Shown here in pieces: positions 7,454 through 17,326 of a stretch of 38,453 nucleotides of DNA. The notes under the pieces were generated by a model, which was given only the letters and a program-made list of their open reading frames with translations, did no database searches and was not told where the DNA came from. Each line of letters starts with the position of its first letter. Position 1 is the stretch's first letter. Origin of the DNA: Bacteroidetes bacterium UBA6183 (lineage in GTDB: Bacteria > Bacteroidota > Bacteroidia > UKL13-3); NCBI GenBank assembly GCA_002422865.1, contig DITN01000054.1, forward strand, positions 1 to 38,453, given 5' to 3'. Position numbers and translations under genes: made by a program.

Positions 7454-9700
7454 ATGGACATGAAGAAATTTAAATTGCTGTTTCTGTTTTGTTTAAGTGC
7501 CACGCTTACTTGGTCGCAAACTTTTATAAGTGGAAATGTAACCGATGCAGCAACAGGGGAGGCGCTAGCAGGTGTATCAGTATATCAAGCATCAAAAAAA
7601 TTGGGTACAACAACAAACGCTTATGGTTTTTTCTCATTAAACATTCCTGAAAATGATACGTTTTATGTGAGTTATTTAGGCTATCAAACACAACTTTTTG
7701 TTGCACAAAAACAGAAAGATATGTTGGTTAAACTGGCAGTAAAAGCAGATTTACTTAAGGAAGTAGCAATAAAAGCCCAAGTTCAAAAAAAACCTCCACT
7801 GGGAACTCAGTACATAGATTTAAAAATGGTAAACAGTTTACCTGCTTTGGGCGGAGAACGCGATTTAATTAAAGCCCTACAAAATATGCCGGGTGTTAAA
7901 AAAGGTGCCGATGGAACAGTGGGTATGTTGGTGCGTGGTGGCGCAGCTGATCAAAATTTGATATTGATGGATGATGCACCTGTTTATAACTCGGCTCATT
8001 TATTAGGCTTTTTCTCGTTGTTTAATACCGATGCAATTAAAGATGCTACCATGCAAACAGGAGGATTTACCGCAAATTATGGCGGACGTTTATCTTCTGT
8101 TTTGTCTGTTACGATGAATGAGGGCAATAAGCAAAAGTTACAATACAGCGGTTCCGTTGGTTTATTGGCTTCACGACTTGCAGCACAAGGTCCGCTGTTT
8201 AAAGGTAAAGGTTCTTTTTTGGTTGCAGGTCGTATCAGCTACCTCAATAAAATGTATCAAATGATTGGTAAAGAACTACCATTCTATTTTTATGATCTTA
8301 ATGCAAAACTTAATTATCAATTATCTAAACGCGATCAACTTTTTGTGAGTATGTATACTGGTGATGATGTGTTGGAAGCTTCTGATGCTGATAGTGCAAG
8401 GAATATAAAAGTAAGTTCGAGGTTGGGGAATCACATTAATACAATCAGGTGGAACAGGAGATTTGCCAACCAAAAAATGTTTTCGAATGTAACGGTGTTT
8501 ACCAGTAATTACAGGTATTTTATAAAAGGTGAAATGGATGATAATGTAATGCAAATTAATGCGAACATTGCCGACTTGGGGTACCGTTTTCAATTAGACC
8601 ACCATGTAAACAATAAACTTTCGTTTAAATACGGAAGCGAATACATTCACCACACTTTTATTCCAAATAATACCAAACTTAAAGGCAATTTTAATGAAAA
8701 TATAAAAGCCAATGATGCAACATCAAAACAATTAAACGAATCGGCAATTTTTGCAACGGCTTCCTACAAAATGAATGCACGTTTAAGCGCAGTTGCAGGA
8801 ATTCGCCTGTCGGCAGCTCAAGTATCGGGTCGCAGTTACATTAACCCGGAACCACGCCTTTTGTTAAATTATGATTTAACAGAAAAACATGCGTTGTCGT
8901 TGTCGTATTCAAAAATGGTGCAATACATGTTTTTGTTATCGGGTTCATCTGTAATGTTACCAACCGATTTGTGGTACGGTGTTACCCATAAAATTAAACC
9001 ACAAGAAGCTCATATCATATCAGCAGGATATAAATGGCAAACCACAAACCACACCTCACGCATAGAAACGTATTATAAACCCATGCATAACTTGGTTGAA
9101 TACAAGGAAGGATCGGTTGAGTTAGGCGCTTCGAATATTGATGATGTTGCCGTTCAAGGTAATGGAGAAGCATATGGAATAGAGTGGATGAATACCAAGA
9201 AGTTTGGCAAGCTAAATTTAACTACGGCATACACGTTATCGTGGAGCACACGTAAGTTTAATGATTTAAATGAGGGCAAACAGTTTTATGCACGTTTTGA
9301 CAGGCGTCATGATTTTAACATTATCCTTCAATATGATTTTAGTAAACGTGTTCAATTTTCGGCTTTGTGGAGTTACGCTACAGGGTCGCGTTTCACGCCT
9401 TTAGTAGGTCAGTTTATGATGCCAAATGGTAACTTTACCAATATTGATTTATTGCCTATTTATACATCAAGAAATGCAGTAAAATTATCCGACAGCCATA
9501 AATTAGATGTGAATTTGGTTATTAAAAATAAACCGGGCAAAAAATACCAAGCAGAGTGGCATATTGGCGCTTACAACCTGTACAATCAAACCCAACCTTA
9601 CCGCATCAAAACACAAAAAAATAGTGATGGATCATACACTTACAAACAAATGGGTTTGTTCGGTTTTATTCCATCTATAGGTTACCAATTTAAATTCTAA
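7454..9700 (+). CDS. TonB-dependent receptor without STN domain
   Basis: A second outer-membrane TonB-dependent receptor, about 748 residues. The signal peptide starts MDMKKFKLLFLFC, so ATG 7454 or 7460 is preferred over ATG 7409, which touches the upstream terminator. Next come a carboxypeptidase-regulatory-like domain (ISGNVTDAATGEALAGVSVY), a plug domain (MLVRGGAADQNLILMDDAPV) and a barrel ending in GYQFKF. It lacks the N-terminal STN signalling domain of the receptor at 409-2979, so it should import without direct signalling to FecR. The plug and barrel phrases resemble the first receptor closely (for example YGGRLSSVL), so the two are related copies. It pairs with the DUF4249 gene downstream. 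Confidence 0.88.
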   Translation: MDMKKFKLLFLFCLSATLTWSQTFISGNVTDAATGEALAGVSVYQASKKLGTTTNAYGFFSLNIPENDTFYVSYLGYQTQLFVAQKQKDMLVKLAVKADLLKEVAIKAQVQKKPPLGTQYIDLKMVNSLPALGGERDLIKALQNMPGVKKGADGTVGMLVRGGAADQNLILMDDAPVYNSAHLLGFFSLFNTDAIKDATMQTGGFTANYGGRLSSVLSVTMNEGNKQKLQYSGSVGLLASRLAAQGPLFKGKGSFLVAGRISYLNKMYQMIGKELPFYFYDLNAKLNYQLSKRDQLFVSMYTGDDVLEASDADSARNIKVSSRLGNHINTIRWNRRFANQKMFSNVTVFTSNYRYFIKGEMDDNVMQINANIADLGYRFQLDHHVNNKLSFKYGSEYIHHTFIPNNTKLKGNFNENIKANDATSKQLNESAIFATASYKMNARLSAVAGIRLSAAQVSGRSYINPEPRLLLNYDLTEKHALSLSYSKMVQYMFLLSGSSVMLPTDLWYGVTHKIKPQEAHIISAGYKWQTTNHTSRIETYYKPMHNLVEYKEGSVELGASNIDDVAVQGNGEAYGIEWMNTKKFGKLNLTTAYTLSWSTRKFNDLNEGKQFYARFDRRHDFNIILQYDFSKRVQFSALWSYATGSRFTPLVGQFMMPNGNFTNIDLLPIYTSRNAVKLSDSHKLDVNLVIKNKPGKKYQAEWHIGAYNLYNQTQPYRIKTQKNSDGSYTYKQMGLFGFIPSIGYQFKF

Positions 9701-9705
9701 TCGTT

Positions 9706-10584
9706 ATGAAAAACATATTATATAGTTTAATTGTACTGTTGGCTTTTGGGGCTTCATCTTGCACTCCCGAACCTATTGATATCGAAATTCCGCAGGCTCC
9801 CGTAAAGCCGGTGTTGGCATCGCAGTTTTATTACGATTCAATAACCGAACAAAATGCCATTGTGTTTACGTTGAGTAAATCAATGTCGGCATTAGATGGG
9901 CGAAGGCCAACCATCGACTCCAATGGTTTTATTATTGATTATGATTTATTAATTGGCGGTGCCCAAATAACAGTAACCTTAGGTAACGATGAATACATTT
10001 GTCAAGAAGGGGAGAAGGGCATGTATTATGCCTTTAATGTTGCCTTAAATAACTACAATACTTGTAAAGTAGATGTTAAAGATGCGGTAGGTAAAACAAT
10101 TTTAAACTCAACTACTGTTGCCATGCCCGAAATTAGCTTTTCATCTGTTGGTTTAATTACTGAGCAACAAAACAAATATGTAACCTATACATTACATGAT
10201 AACCCAAGCGAACAAAATTGGTATTTGGTAAATTATTTTACCAAACAAAAACAAGATAGTGGAAGTTACAGCGACCCTAAATACATTGCCAAACGTTTAA
10301 CAGAACAAAAGTTAGATTTTGATTTATACACTGATACCGACTTTAAAAATGGAACTTTACATGTAAAACGTTACCTAGGTCAGAGTGGTTTTGATACCAT
10401 TGCAGTTGCCGTGAGTAGCATTACCAATGGGTATTACAATTTTTTAAGTGCGCAGAAAAAGTATGGTTTATTGGTTAATCAAATAAAAGGAGAGGTCATC
10501 AACTTTCCAACCAATATTAACAATGGTTTAGGTTATTTTACCGTGCATCAACCCAAACTAACCATATTGGTTGATGAGGATTAA
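9706..10584 (+). CDS. DUF4249 family lipoprotein, second copy
   Basis: A lipoprotein of 292 residues that begins five bases after the receptor stop. The signal ends in a lipobox (GASSC near residue 19), followed by TPEPIDIEIPQAPVKPVLASQFY. The IDIEIP segment and the layout match DUF4249 and the lipoprotein at 2983-3810 (TIDFDIPFKSKVVVASF). Function unknown; a partner of the adjacent TonB receptor by association. Its TAA stop overlaps the stop of the convergent DUF4838 gene at 10581-10584, leaving no intergenic space. Confidence 0.75.
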   Translation: MKNILYSLIVLLAFGASSCTPEPIDIEIPQAPVKPVLASQFYYDSITEQNAIVFTLSKSMSALDGRRPTIDSNGFIIDYDLLIGGAQITVTLGNDEYICQEGEKGMYYAFNVALNNYNTCKVDVKDAVGKTILNSTTVAMPEISFSSVGLITEQQNKYVTYTLHDNPSEQNWYLVNYFTKQKQDSGSYSDPKYIAKRLTEQKLDFDLYTDTDFKNGTLHVKRYLGQSGFDTIAVAVSSITNGYYNFLSAQKKYGLLVNQIKGEVINFPTNINNGLGYFTVHQPKLTILVDED

Positions 10585-12836
10585 TTGACTAAAATTTCAT
10601 CACAAGCAATCATTGTTTTACGGTTGGCCCTGTAACGCCAGTCGGGAACTATAGGCCAGTTTTTGGCTTTTACATGCACAAAACGTACACGCTGTGGTGT
10701 AATGGAATATTTAAAGTTAATGGGATTGGCCTCATAATGCTCGTCCATGGTAGCTTTAAAATCATACACGGTATTTAATTGTGCTTTGGTGTAAGTAACA
10801 CCATCAGCCGATACCGTTACTTCAATTTCTTGTGGTGTAAATATCCAATGTCGCGGGTCGTCTAAAAAGTTCATACTGATGTTGGTCACTTCTTTTGTTG
10901 TTTCCATATCTATGGTCACTTCCATATCGTTTCCATAAAAACATAGCCAATTGTAGCTGTAATCTTTTACACCATATACCTCATCAATTAAAGTAGCTTC
11001 TTTACGTGCCGGATACTCCGGTGCAAATGGATATTTTAAGGTTACGGTTGCTTCTCTGGCATAGTTGGGTGTCCATCCTTTATCAAATATACCTTGCCAT
11101 TCCTCTTGGTATTGTTTTGGCGTGTAACCACCTTCACTTAGTTCTGTTACTAAAAATTTATTGGCTGTTGCAACAAATTTGGTAACACGTTTTTGTATTT
11201 TGGGATGAACCGTATAGGTTAAATCTTCTTCGTTTTGAACCAAGTAACCATGCCTTCCTGTTCCATAAAAACGTGATTGTTGAAGTGCCACAAAATCTAA
11301 CGAAAGCCTTAAACGATAGATACGGTCCAACAACTTAGGGTCTTCTTCAACAGCACCCTCTGCTTGATCAAAAATGGTAGAGTAACGGTCCATTAACTCT
11401 GGGGTGAGGTAGCTGTTGTATTCATTTACCGGGTTTCCGTAGATGTCTATATTTCGGTTTGTTTTACGCGATTCTTCATGAATTAACCTGATGTACTCTT
11501 CAATGTATTTGCCTGCACCACGGTAATAGTTTTTACAATATTCTGTCAGTAGTTTTTCGGTATCTAATTCCGGATTCCAGAGTAGTTTAGCAGTTAGGTA
11601 ACTTTTTATTTCTGCCATTTCTCCGTAACCATCACCGCTACCTTGACTAAACACTCCTTTTACATGGTGTGCCGCAAAGTATTTTATGTTTGCACCTAAA
11701 TTTAATACATCAGGTAATGGGGCTAAATAATTGGTAAACTGTGTGGTGTAATCCCATACCATTAAGTTGTGCGTTAATGCCTCCCAACCTTGTAATGCTT
11801 TTCTAAATGCAGCTGCGCTTGGTTCTGTTTCAACAGGCTTGGTGCGATAGGCATCAATGGTGCTTAACATGACATATACATTGGCCAATGGTTTAGTTTT
11901 TAGAGGCGCACGCATGGTGTAAGTGTATGCCAATGTTGTAAATAGTTTATCAGGAAATGCGGCTGCAATTTTGTTTACAAAACGTAGATGTGGTCCGGTT
12001 GGTGTTCCTTCTTCAGTTATAATCTTTTTGCAATTGGCACACTCGCAATAACCAATATCATCCTCTGCACTTATGCTCCAATAAATAGCATCGGGATTAT
12101 CTGCCATTTTTTCTTTTAGGGTATTGATGGCAATATTCACCACCGCATCATTGCTTACGCAAAGTTGGGTAGCTTTACGTTTACCGTTTTCGTAAGTAAA
12201 ATATTCAGGGTTTGATTTGAAATAGATGGATGGATTTACTAATTTAAAATACGAGTGTCCCCATATTCCCCATAAATCTTCAAACTTATGTAAGCCATGC
12301 CAATCCAGGTATTCGGGGTCGTTACTTTGAGGGTAATACGTTTGTCTGTAAACAAATACAGGTGAGTAGGTGTGAGAAAAGTTAGTAGGTAATTCCCACT
12401 GTTTTTGTTCTTTCACTTTACCAATTTCACCGGCTAACTTTTGTCCTTCTAAATACTTTTCAATAAATGCATAAGTACCATACAATACTCCTTTTCCACT
12501 GCCTCCATATATTACCACATCCTTGTCATTCGATGCCATAAAATACCCTTCACCACTGATGTTTGGGATACTAAAAGTTTTTGCTTTTTGTGTTTTTCCA
12601 ATATAAAAGGCCGGATTCCCATTCCACGCATTTTCTTTAACAACAAGCAATGAAACTCCTGTAGACAGGCTGATGTACTTTTGTAAAGCCCCGGCAGCCT
12701 TGGCTTCGTTGGGTGTGTTTTTTGCAGGTATTACAATAGCATACGAACTTTGGTTATTGATTACAACCGGAAAATCACTGGCCCAATTGCAAGATGTACT
12801 CAGTAGAATTAATGTTAAAAGAATAAAGTTTTTCAT
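10581..12836 (-). CDS. DUF4838 glycoside-hydrolase-like exported protein
   Basis: An exported protein of 751 residues with a hydrophobic N-terminus ending near LLSTSC, perhaps a lipoprotein although the lipobox is weak. Residues about 25-150 resemble the N-terminal domain shared by GH20- and GH67-type enzymes (PNEAKAAGALQKYISLSTG). The middle carries SISAEDDIGYCECANCKK, a cysteine motif I associate with DUF4838. The C-terminal 150 residues look like a discoidin (F5/8 type C) beta-sandwich (FTPQEIEVTVSADGVTY). It probably acts on a polysaccharide in the periplasm or at the surface. It lies 14 bases after the TPR-barrel gene and so belongs to the exopolysaccharide-type operon, where a hydrolase would fit the place of PgaB. 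Substrate unknown. Confidence 0.7.
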   Translation of the reverse strand: MKNFILLTLILLSTSCNWASDFPVVINNQSSYAIVIPAKNTPNEAKAAGALQKYISLSTGVSLLVVKENAWNGNPAFYIGKTQKAKTFSIPNISGEGYFMASNDKDVVIYGGSGKGVLYGTYAFIEKYLEGQKLAGEIGKVKEQKQWELPTNFSHTYSPVFVYRQTYYPQSNDPEYLDWHGLHKFEDLWGIWGHSYFKLVNPSIYFKSNPEYFTYENGKRKATQLCVSNDAVVNIAINTLKEKMADNPDAIYWSISAEDDIGYCECANCKKIITEEGTPTGPHLRFVNKIAAAFPDKLFTTLAYTYTMRAPLKTKPLANVYVMLSTIDAYRTKPVETEPSAAAFRKALQGWEALTHNLMVWDYTTQFTNYLAPLPDVLNLGANIKYFAAHHVKGVFSQGSGDGYGEMAEIKSYLTAKLLWNPELDTEKLLTEYCKNYYRGAGKYIEEYIRLIHEESRKTNRNIDIYGNPVNEYNSYLTPELMDRYSTIFDQAEGAVEEDPKLLDRIYRLRLSLDFVALQQSRFYGTGRHGYLVQNEEDLTYTVHPKIQKRVTKFVATANKFLVTELSEGGYTPKQYQEEWQGIFDKGWTPNYAREATVTLKYPFAPEYPARKEATLIDEVYGVKDYSYNWLCFYGNDMEVTIDMETTKEVTNISMNFLDDPRHWIFTPQEIEVTVSADGVTYTKAQLNTVYDFKATMDEHYEANPINFKYSITPQRVRFVHVKAKNWPIVPDWRYRANRKTMIACDEILVN

Positions 12837-12850
12837 TACATAAATGCGGT

Positions 12851-15772
12851 TTAAAACTTGCGTAAAAACATAAAAAACAAATCGTATTGATTGCGGTAAA
12901 ATCCACTTGATAACTCCTGATTATACCATGTACCCGTGAAAGAGAATGTATTGCGGTAACGATAAATTTTTGTGTAACCCATGCTAAAACTATAGGTTCT
13001 TACACCAAGGTTATCTAGTATCCTGAAGTTACGGCTAAACTCATCAGGTGAGTTACCTATACCAACAGCTGCGGTAACATATTCTGTTCCTGCGTTAATG
13101 TATTGTCGGCCAGATATGGTTGCTGCGTGAAAAAGTTGCGTGCCTTGGTATAAACCAAAGTAACGTAGGTTGGCCCAAAAATCACCATAATATCGGGTTA
13201 CAGAACCTAATCCCGAGTATAAGTTTACATCATTGTTGTTAAAACGTAAGTACCTGACACCGGCTTCAAAGGTGTATGTTTTTTTGTAATTGTAATTTAA
13301 CGAGTATGCTAGTTTTATACTCGGAAAAACAATGTTGTTTGAAATGCCTGCGCTACCAAATGAAAACCATTTTAAACTGTGGTTGTAGTTAACATCTAAT
13401 TCTACTTGTAAGCCTGTACCGATGGTTCTACCTGCCATATTTAAGCGACCGGTATAGCTGCCTCGTTTGGTAAAACGGGTGTATTGTACCGTAGCGATAT
13501 TAGCTCTGCTTAAAGTACTTGCCGAGTCGAATGTGGTATATAAGAACATAAAACCCATTTGGTTTTTGAGTGCCCTTGCTTTAAGTGCATCAGCAAAATC
13601 AATGTTGCGTAGGCTTGGGTTGATTAACACCAAACTATCTGCGGCAAGTGATGCGGCTTCATACTCTTTCTTTTTTTCTAAGATTACCGCTCGTTTAAAC
13701 GTAAAAAGCTCGTTGCCGGGGTAATAATACAAAGCCTTATTAATTAAATGAAGGGCTGAGTCGTTTTCATTTTTCTCGCTTAATATGTTTGATGCATAAT
13801 TAAGCGCATTACTGTCGCGTGGGTTTATTTCCAATACCTTATAAAATTCGGTTAAAGCACTGTCGTATGCTAAACGTTTGTTGTATGCGCCACCACTGGC
13901 TAATAATTGCTCAATGTGTGTTTGTTTAATTTTGCTGTTGTAAGGGTAACGTTGCATCAAGTTACCTGTAATGGTATATGCCTCAATGTATTCTTGTTTG
14001 GCCTCTAATACCGATGATTTTTTTAATAATAAATCTCTGTCGTTAGGGTTGTTTAATAATGCTACATCAGCATAATAAAGTGCACTATCAAACCTATGGC
14101 TTCCACTTTCCAGGTTAATCATTCCATTTAATGCATCTGTATTGTTGGGTTGTAGTTTAAGTATGGTTCTGTATTCTTCTCTGGCACCATCGTAATCATC
14201 AACAGCCATTAAGTTTTTGGCATAAACAGTTTTTATATCAATAACAAGGTTCTCGTAACGTTTATCCTTACGTTTCATTTTATGTAACTGCATAGCTTGC
14301 TGTGCAGCTAAATCAAGCAATCCGGCATCTTGTAAAACTACTGCTCTTTTAAACAATAGGCGCTCATCATCCGGGTTTTGATTCAAGCCCAAATCAATTC
14401 TATCCAATGCTTCATCATACTTTTTTTGTTGTGCGTACACATCAGCCGAATAAACAATTGCATCATAATTACCGGGCGCAATGGCAAGCACTTTATTGTA
14501 GTTGGCCAAGGCACTATCGTATTCCAATTGTTTCATGTTTTGTCTGCCACTTAACAGGTTAAATTCAATAACCATGTTGCGGTAATCGTTATTTCGTGGC
14601 GACAAACGATAGAGTCTTTCTGAGGTATGAGCAGCATCACTGTAGCGTTGCAATATTTCCAATGTACCTGCTTTTTTCTCCAGTATTTCCAAGTCGTTGG
14701 GGTAGGCGGCTAATGCTTTATTTTCATAAATCAATGCTTCAATATATAAACCTCGTGCAGTAGCCAAGTTGATGGTATAGTTTAAGGCCTCTTTATCTGT
14801 TGGTCTTTTTTCAAGTACCCCTTGAAACACCAAATAAGGATCTTCCTTCATGTAAAATCTACCACAGGCCATTTGTGTTTCGTAATGTAAAATAATAGCA
14901 CGCGAGTCGCCCGGATAATATTTAACCAACTGTTCGGCTGCTTCTAATGCCTCCGAATAACGATACTGATCACTTAGTATAATGGCTTTTTTAGTTAAAT
15001 ACTCATACGATTTTGGATCTTTAACCAATTGTGCATTTATATGATCCATCACATTTTGATAACCGCCTTTTTTAATTTCAAGGTTGTACATACCATCTGT
15101 AGCTTCCTTATGGTATGGCGCTTCTTCAAGCACTGACGAATAACATTCGCTTGCCTTTAGGTAATTTCCCTGTTTAATGTAATACCTTGCTCTTTCTAGT
15201 TTGTAATTGATGTAGTATGAAATGGCAATACTGTCGTTGTAATGTACACTGATTATTTTTTCTGCATAACGCTCGGCTTGTCTGTAATCGCGATTAAAAT
15301 CTAATACTTCCAGCTTTTTAATCATAAAGTCCCTTTCAAAAGGGAAGTAGTATAAACCATCGTTAATAATGCAATTGGCCTCCTCTTTATTGTCTTGTTG
15401 AATTTCCAGATTCGTAGCTAATAAATAGGAGTCACGGTAGCGAGGAGCTTCTGTCATTACATATTTAAACTTTATGCGCGCACTGTCCAGGTTTCCTTGA
15501 AGCATAAATGCACGTCCTTGCATAAAATGTAAATCCATATAATCAGGTCTGTTTTCTAAACCTTCATAACTCAGTTGTATGGCTTTTTTGTAATCCTTCT
15601 CCCGAATTTTTTGCGTAACCAAGGCCAAATAATCATCAGCACTCAGTTTTTTACCAATCCAGGGTATTTGCGATTTAGCTTCGTGTTGCCAGCCAAATAG
15701 CATTGATAACAATAAAGTCATCAAAACTAAAATTCGCGTAACTGCTTTTATGTTCATACAATTAAACATCAT
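12851..15772 (-). CDS. TPR protein with C-terminal YaiO-like outer-membrane barrel
   Basis: A large exported protein of 973 residues. After a signal peptide (LVLMTLLLSMLF) come many tetratricopeptide repeats over about residues 45-725, with recurring patterns such as KKAIQLSYEGLENRPDY and YDSALANYNKVLAIAPGN. The last 240 residues are beta-strand rich and end in FMFLRKF, a typical outer-membrane barrel end, and resemble the YaiO family. A periplasmic TPR domain joined to an outer-membrane barrel is the design of PgaA, the PNAG exporter. Together with the two GT2 synthases upstream this suggests an export channel for a polysaccharide. The start could also be the ATG at 15769 or 15757; 15772 is two bases after the upstream stop. 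Confidence 0.75.
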   Translation of the reverse strand: MMFNCMNIKAVTRILVLMTLLLSMLFGWQHEAKSQIPWIGKKLSADDYLALVTQKIREKDYKKAIQLSYEGLENRPDYMDLHFMQGRAFMLQGNLDSARIKFKYVMTEAPRYRDSYLLATNLEIQQDNKEEANCIINDGLYYFPFERDFMIKKLEVLDFNRDYRQAERYAEKIISVHYNDSIAISYYINYKLERARYYIKQGNYLKASECYSSVLEEAPYHKEATDGMYNLEIKKGGYQNVMDHINAQLVKDPKSYEYLTKKAIILSDQYRYSEALEAAEQLVKYYPGDSRAIILHYETQMACGRFYMKEDPYLVFQGVLEKRPTDKEALNYTINLATARGLYIEALIYENKALAAYPNDLEILEKKAGTLEILQRYSDAAHTSERLYRLSPRNNDYRNMVIEFNLLSGRQNMKQLEYDSALANYNKVLAIAPGNYDAIVYSADVYAQQKKYDEALDRIDLGLNQNPDDERLLFKRAVVLQDAGLLDLAAQQAMQLHKMKRKDKRYENLVIDIKTVYAKNLMAVDDYDGAREEYRTILKLQPNNTDALNGMINLESGSHRFDSALYYADVALLNNPNDRDLLLKKSSVLEAKQEYIEAYTITGNLMQRYPYNSKIKQTHIEQLLASGGAYNKRLAYDSALTEFYKVLEINPRDSNALNYASNILSEKNENDSALHLINKALYYYPGNELFTFKRAVILEKKKEYEAASLAADSLVLINPSLRNIDFADALKARALKNQMGFMFLYTTFDSASTLSRANIATVQYTRFTKRGSYTGRLNMAGRTIGTGLQVELDVNYNHSLKWFSFGSAGISNNIVFPSIKLAYSLNYNYKKTYTFEAGVRYLRFNNNDVNLYSGLGSVTRYYGDFWANLRYFGLYQGTQLFHAATISGRQYINAGTEYVTAAVGIGNSPDEFSRNFRILDNLGVRTYSFSMGYTKIYRYRNTFSFTGTWYNQELSSGFYRNQYDLFFMFLRKF

Positions 15773-15774
15773 AA

Positions 15775-17316
15775 CTAAGCGGGTTGAGGATTTTTTGTTG
15801 CGGTAACAATTTTGGGTTTTTGACCAAAACCCTGACGTTGCATGTTACCCCAATTGTGTTTTTTACCGGTGATGAAATTAAAGTAACCACGTAAGGCAAA
15901 GAACACAATCATGGGATGATAAATGATAGGTTCTATAAATGCCATAAAGCATAAGCCCAATACTTCGCCCCAGTTTTTATAGTGTCTAAAGGTTATTTGG
16001 TCCCATAAAATGGCTAAGGTGGTAATCATTACCGAGTAGAAGTATACAAATACGATTAAAATTTTGGCAAAGGGCCAATTTATTTGATTGGTTACGATGA
16101 TATAGATATAATATAAAATACCTGTAGCTTCAACAATTGGTGCTAAAAACTCGAATAAAAAATTATATGGGAATACAATTAAACCCAATCGCCCATAGCT
16201 TGGGTTAAATAAAATTTTACGGTGCATCACCATTATTTCAAACAATCCTCGTCCCCAACGTGTACGCTGCCTGCTAAAAACTTTTAAGTTAGGTGGTCCT
16301 TCTGTCCAACATTGAGTAGTTGGAATATATTTTATGATGTACTTCTTTTTGTTGTTACGCATGTAGGTGCACATACGCGTTACCATATCCATGTCTTCGG
16401 CAAAAGATTTACCATCATAACCTCCGGCTTGAATAGCAATTTCTTTATCAAACATTCCCAATCCACCGGATACGTTTGGTACACTGTTAATCATGCTCCA
16501 ACCCATTTTACCCAATACGTAGGCACGTATATATTCCATTTCCTGGAAACGTGGTATAAGTGCTTTTGGGGGACGAACGCGTGTAATCACACCCGAGTCT
16601 ACATCACAAGAGTTAACAATGCGCAATGTTGCTCCGGTTGCAATAACACGTTTGTATTCTTCGGTAATGTGCACGTATCCGCATTCTACGCATGGATCAC
16701 CAATTTCCTTTATCTTCTTTTCCTCCTCATCCAAAAATGGTTTAATCATTTTTAGTAAGGTATCTTTTTCAATAATGCAATCCACATCAGTGCATAAAAA
16801 GTATGGAAATGAAGAGCAGTTAATGCCGGCATTAGATGCATCAGCTTTACTTTTGCCGTTTACTTTATCAACCACAATAAGTTTGTCGTAAGCTTTATCG
16901 GTTGATTTAAAAATACGTTTTACCGGCTGAGAGAATATTTTTTCACTGTATGCAAAATCAATTTCTACCAATGAAAACTCCATGATCATTTTTTCCAGCG
17001 TATCATCTGTACTCCCATCGTTTATAATAATTACTTCAAACTTCGGGTAGTTAAGAGTTAACAACGATCGCACGTTTGTGATGATGGTAACACTCTCATT
17101 AAATGCAGGTGCAATTACAGAGATACCCGGTGCATGAGGCGATTCTACAATTTTATCGTAATCAATATATTTTTCGGTACCAATAAATCGCCTTACCCCA
17201 ATAAAAGATAAAACAGCCAATAACGCGTACACCAAAAGCATGGTTATACCGTAAACGAAAACTGTGTTTTCGTAAAAGTAGGTAATGGTTTGCCATATTG
17301 AATCGCTATCGGTCAT
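15775..17316 (-). CDS. Processive GT2 glycosyltransferase with CxxC insert
   Basis: A membrane glycosyltransferase of 513 residues in the cellulose/hyaluronan/PNAG synthase group. It has one N-terminal membrane segment (about 20-42) and a cytoplasmic GT-A domain with IINDGSTDD (about 97-105), the metal-binding D177-V-D179, E307-D308 and the processivity motif QRTRW at 350-354. Several C-terminal membrane segments follow and the end is KHNWGNMQRQGFGQ. Compared with its paralogue downstream it has an extra stretch of about 22 residues near 200-225 that includes a C209-x2-C212 pair. It probably polymerises a sugar from a nucleotide donor and passes it through the membrane. The stop lies two bases before the TPR-barrel gene, so the genes are co-transcribed. 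Confidence 0.85.
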   Translation of the reverse strand: MTDSDSIWQTITYFYENTVFVYGITMLLVYALLAVLSFIGVRRFIGTEKYIDYDKIVESPHAPGISVIAPAFNESVTIITNVRSLLTLNYPKFEVIIINDGSTDDTLEKMIMEFSLVEIDFAYSEKIFSQPVKRIFKSTDKAYDKLIVVDKVNGKSKADASNAGINCSSFPYFLCTDVDCIIEKDTLLKMIKPFLDEEEKKIKEIGDPCVECGYVHITEEYKRVIATGATLRIVNSCDVDSGVITRVRPPKALIPRFQEMEYIRAYVLGKMGWSMINSVPNVSGGLGMFDKEIAIQAGGYDGKSFAEDMDMVTRMCTYMRNNKKKYIIKYIPTTQCWTEGPPNLKVFSRQRTRWGRGLFEIMVMHRKILFNPSYGRLGLIVFPYNFLFEFLAPIVEATGILYYIYIIVTNQINWPFAKILIVFVYFYSVMITTLAILWDQITFRHYKNWGEVLGLCFMAFIEPIIYHPMIVFFALRGYFNFITGKKHNWGNMQRQGFGQKPKIVTATKNPQPA

Positions 17317-17326
17317 ATTGCATCAG

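Noticed and set aside
16312..16755. Plus-strand frame of 147 codons within the GT2 gene
   Set aside because: Antisense to a strongly conserved glycosyltransferase, rich in His, Tyr and Phe as expected from reverse-complement coding, with no domain.
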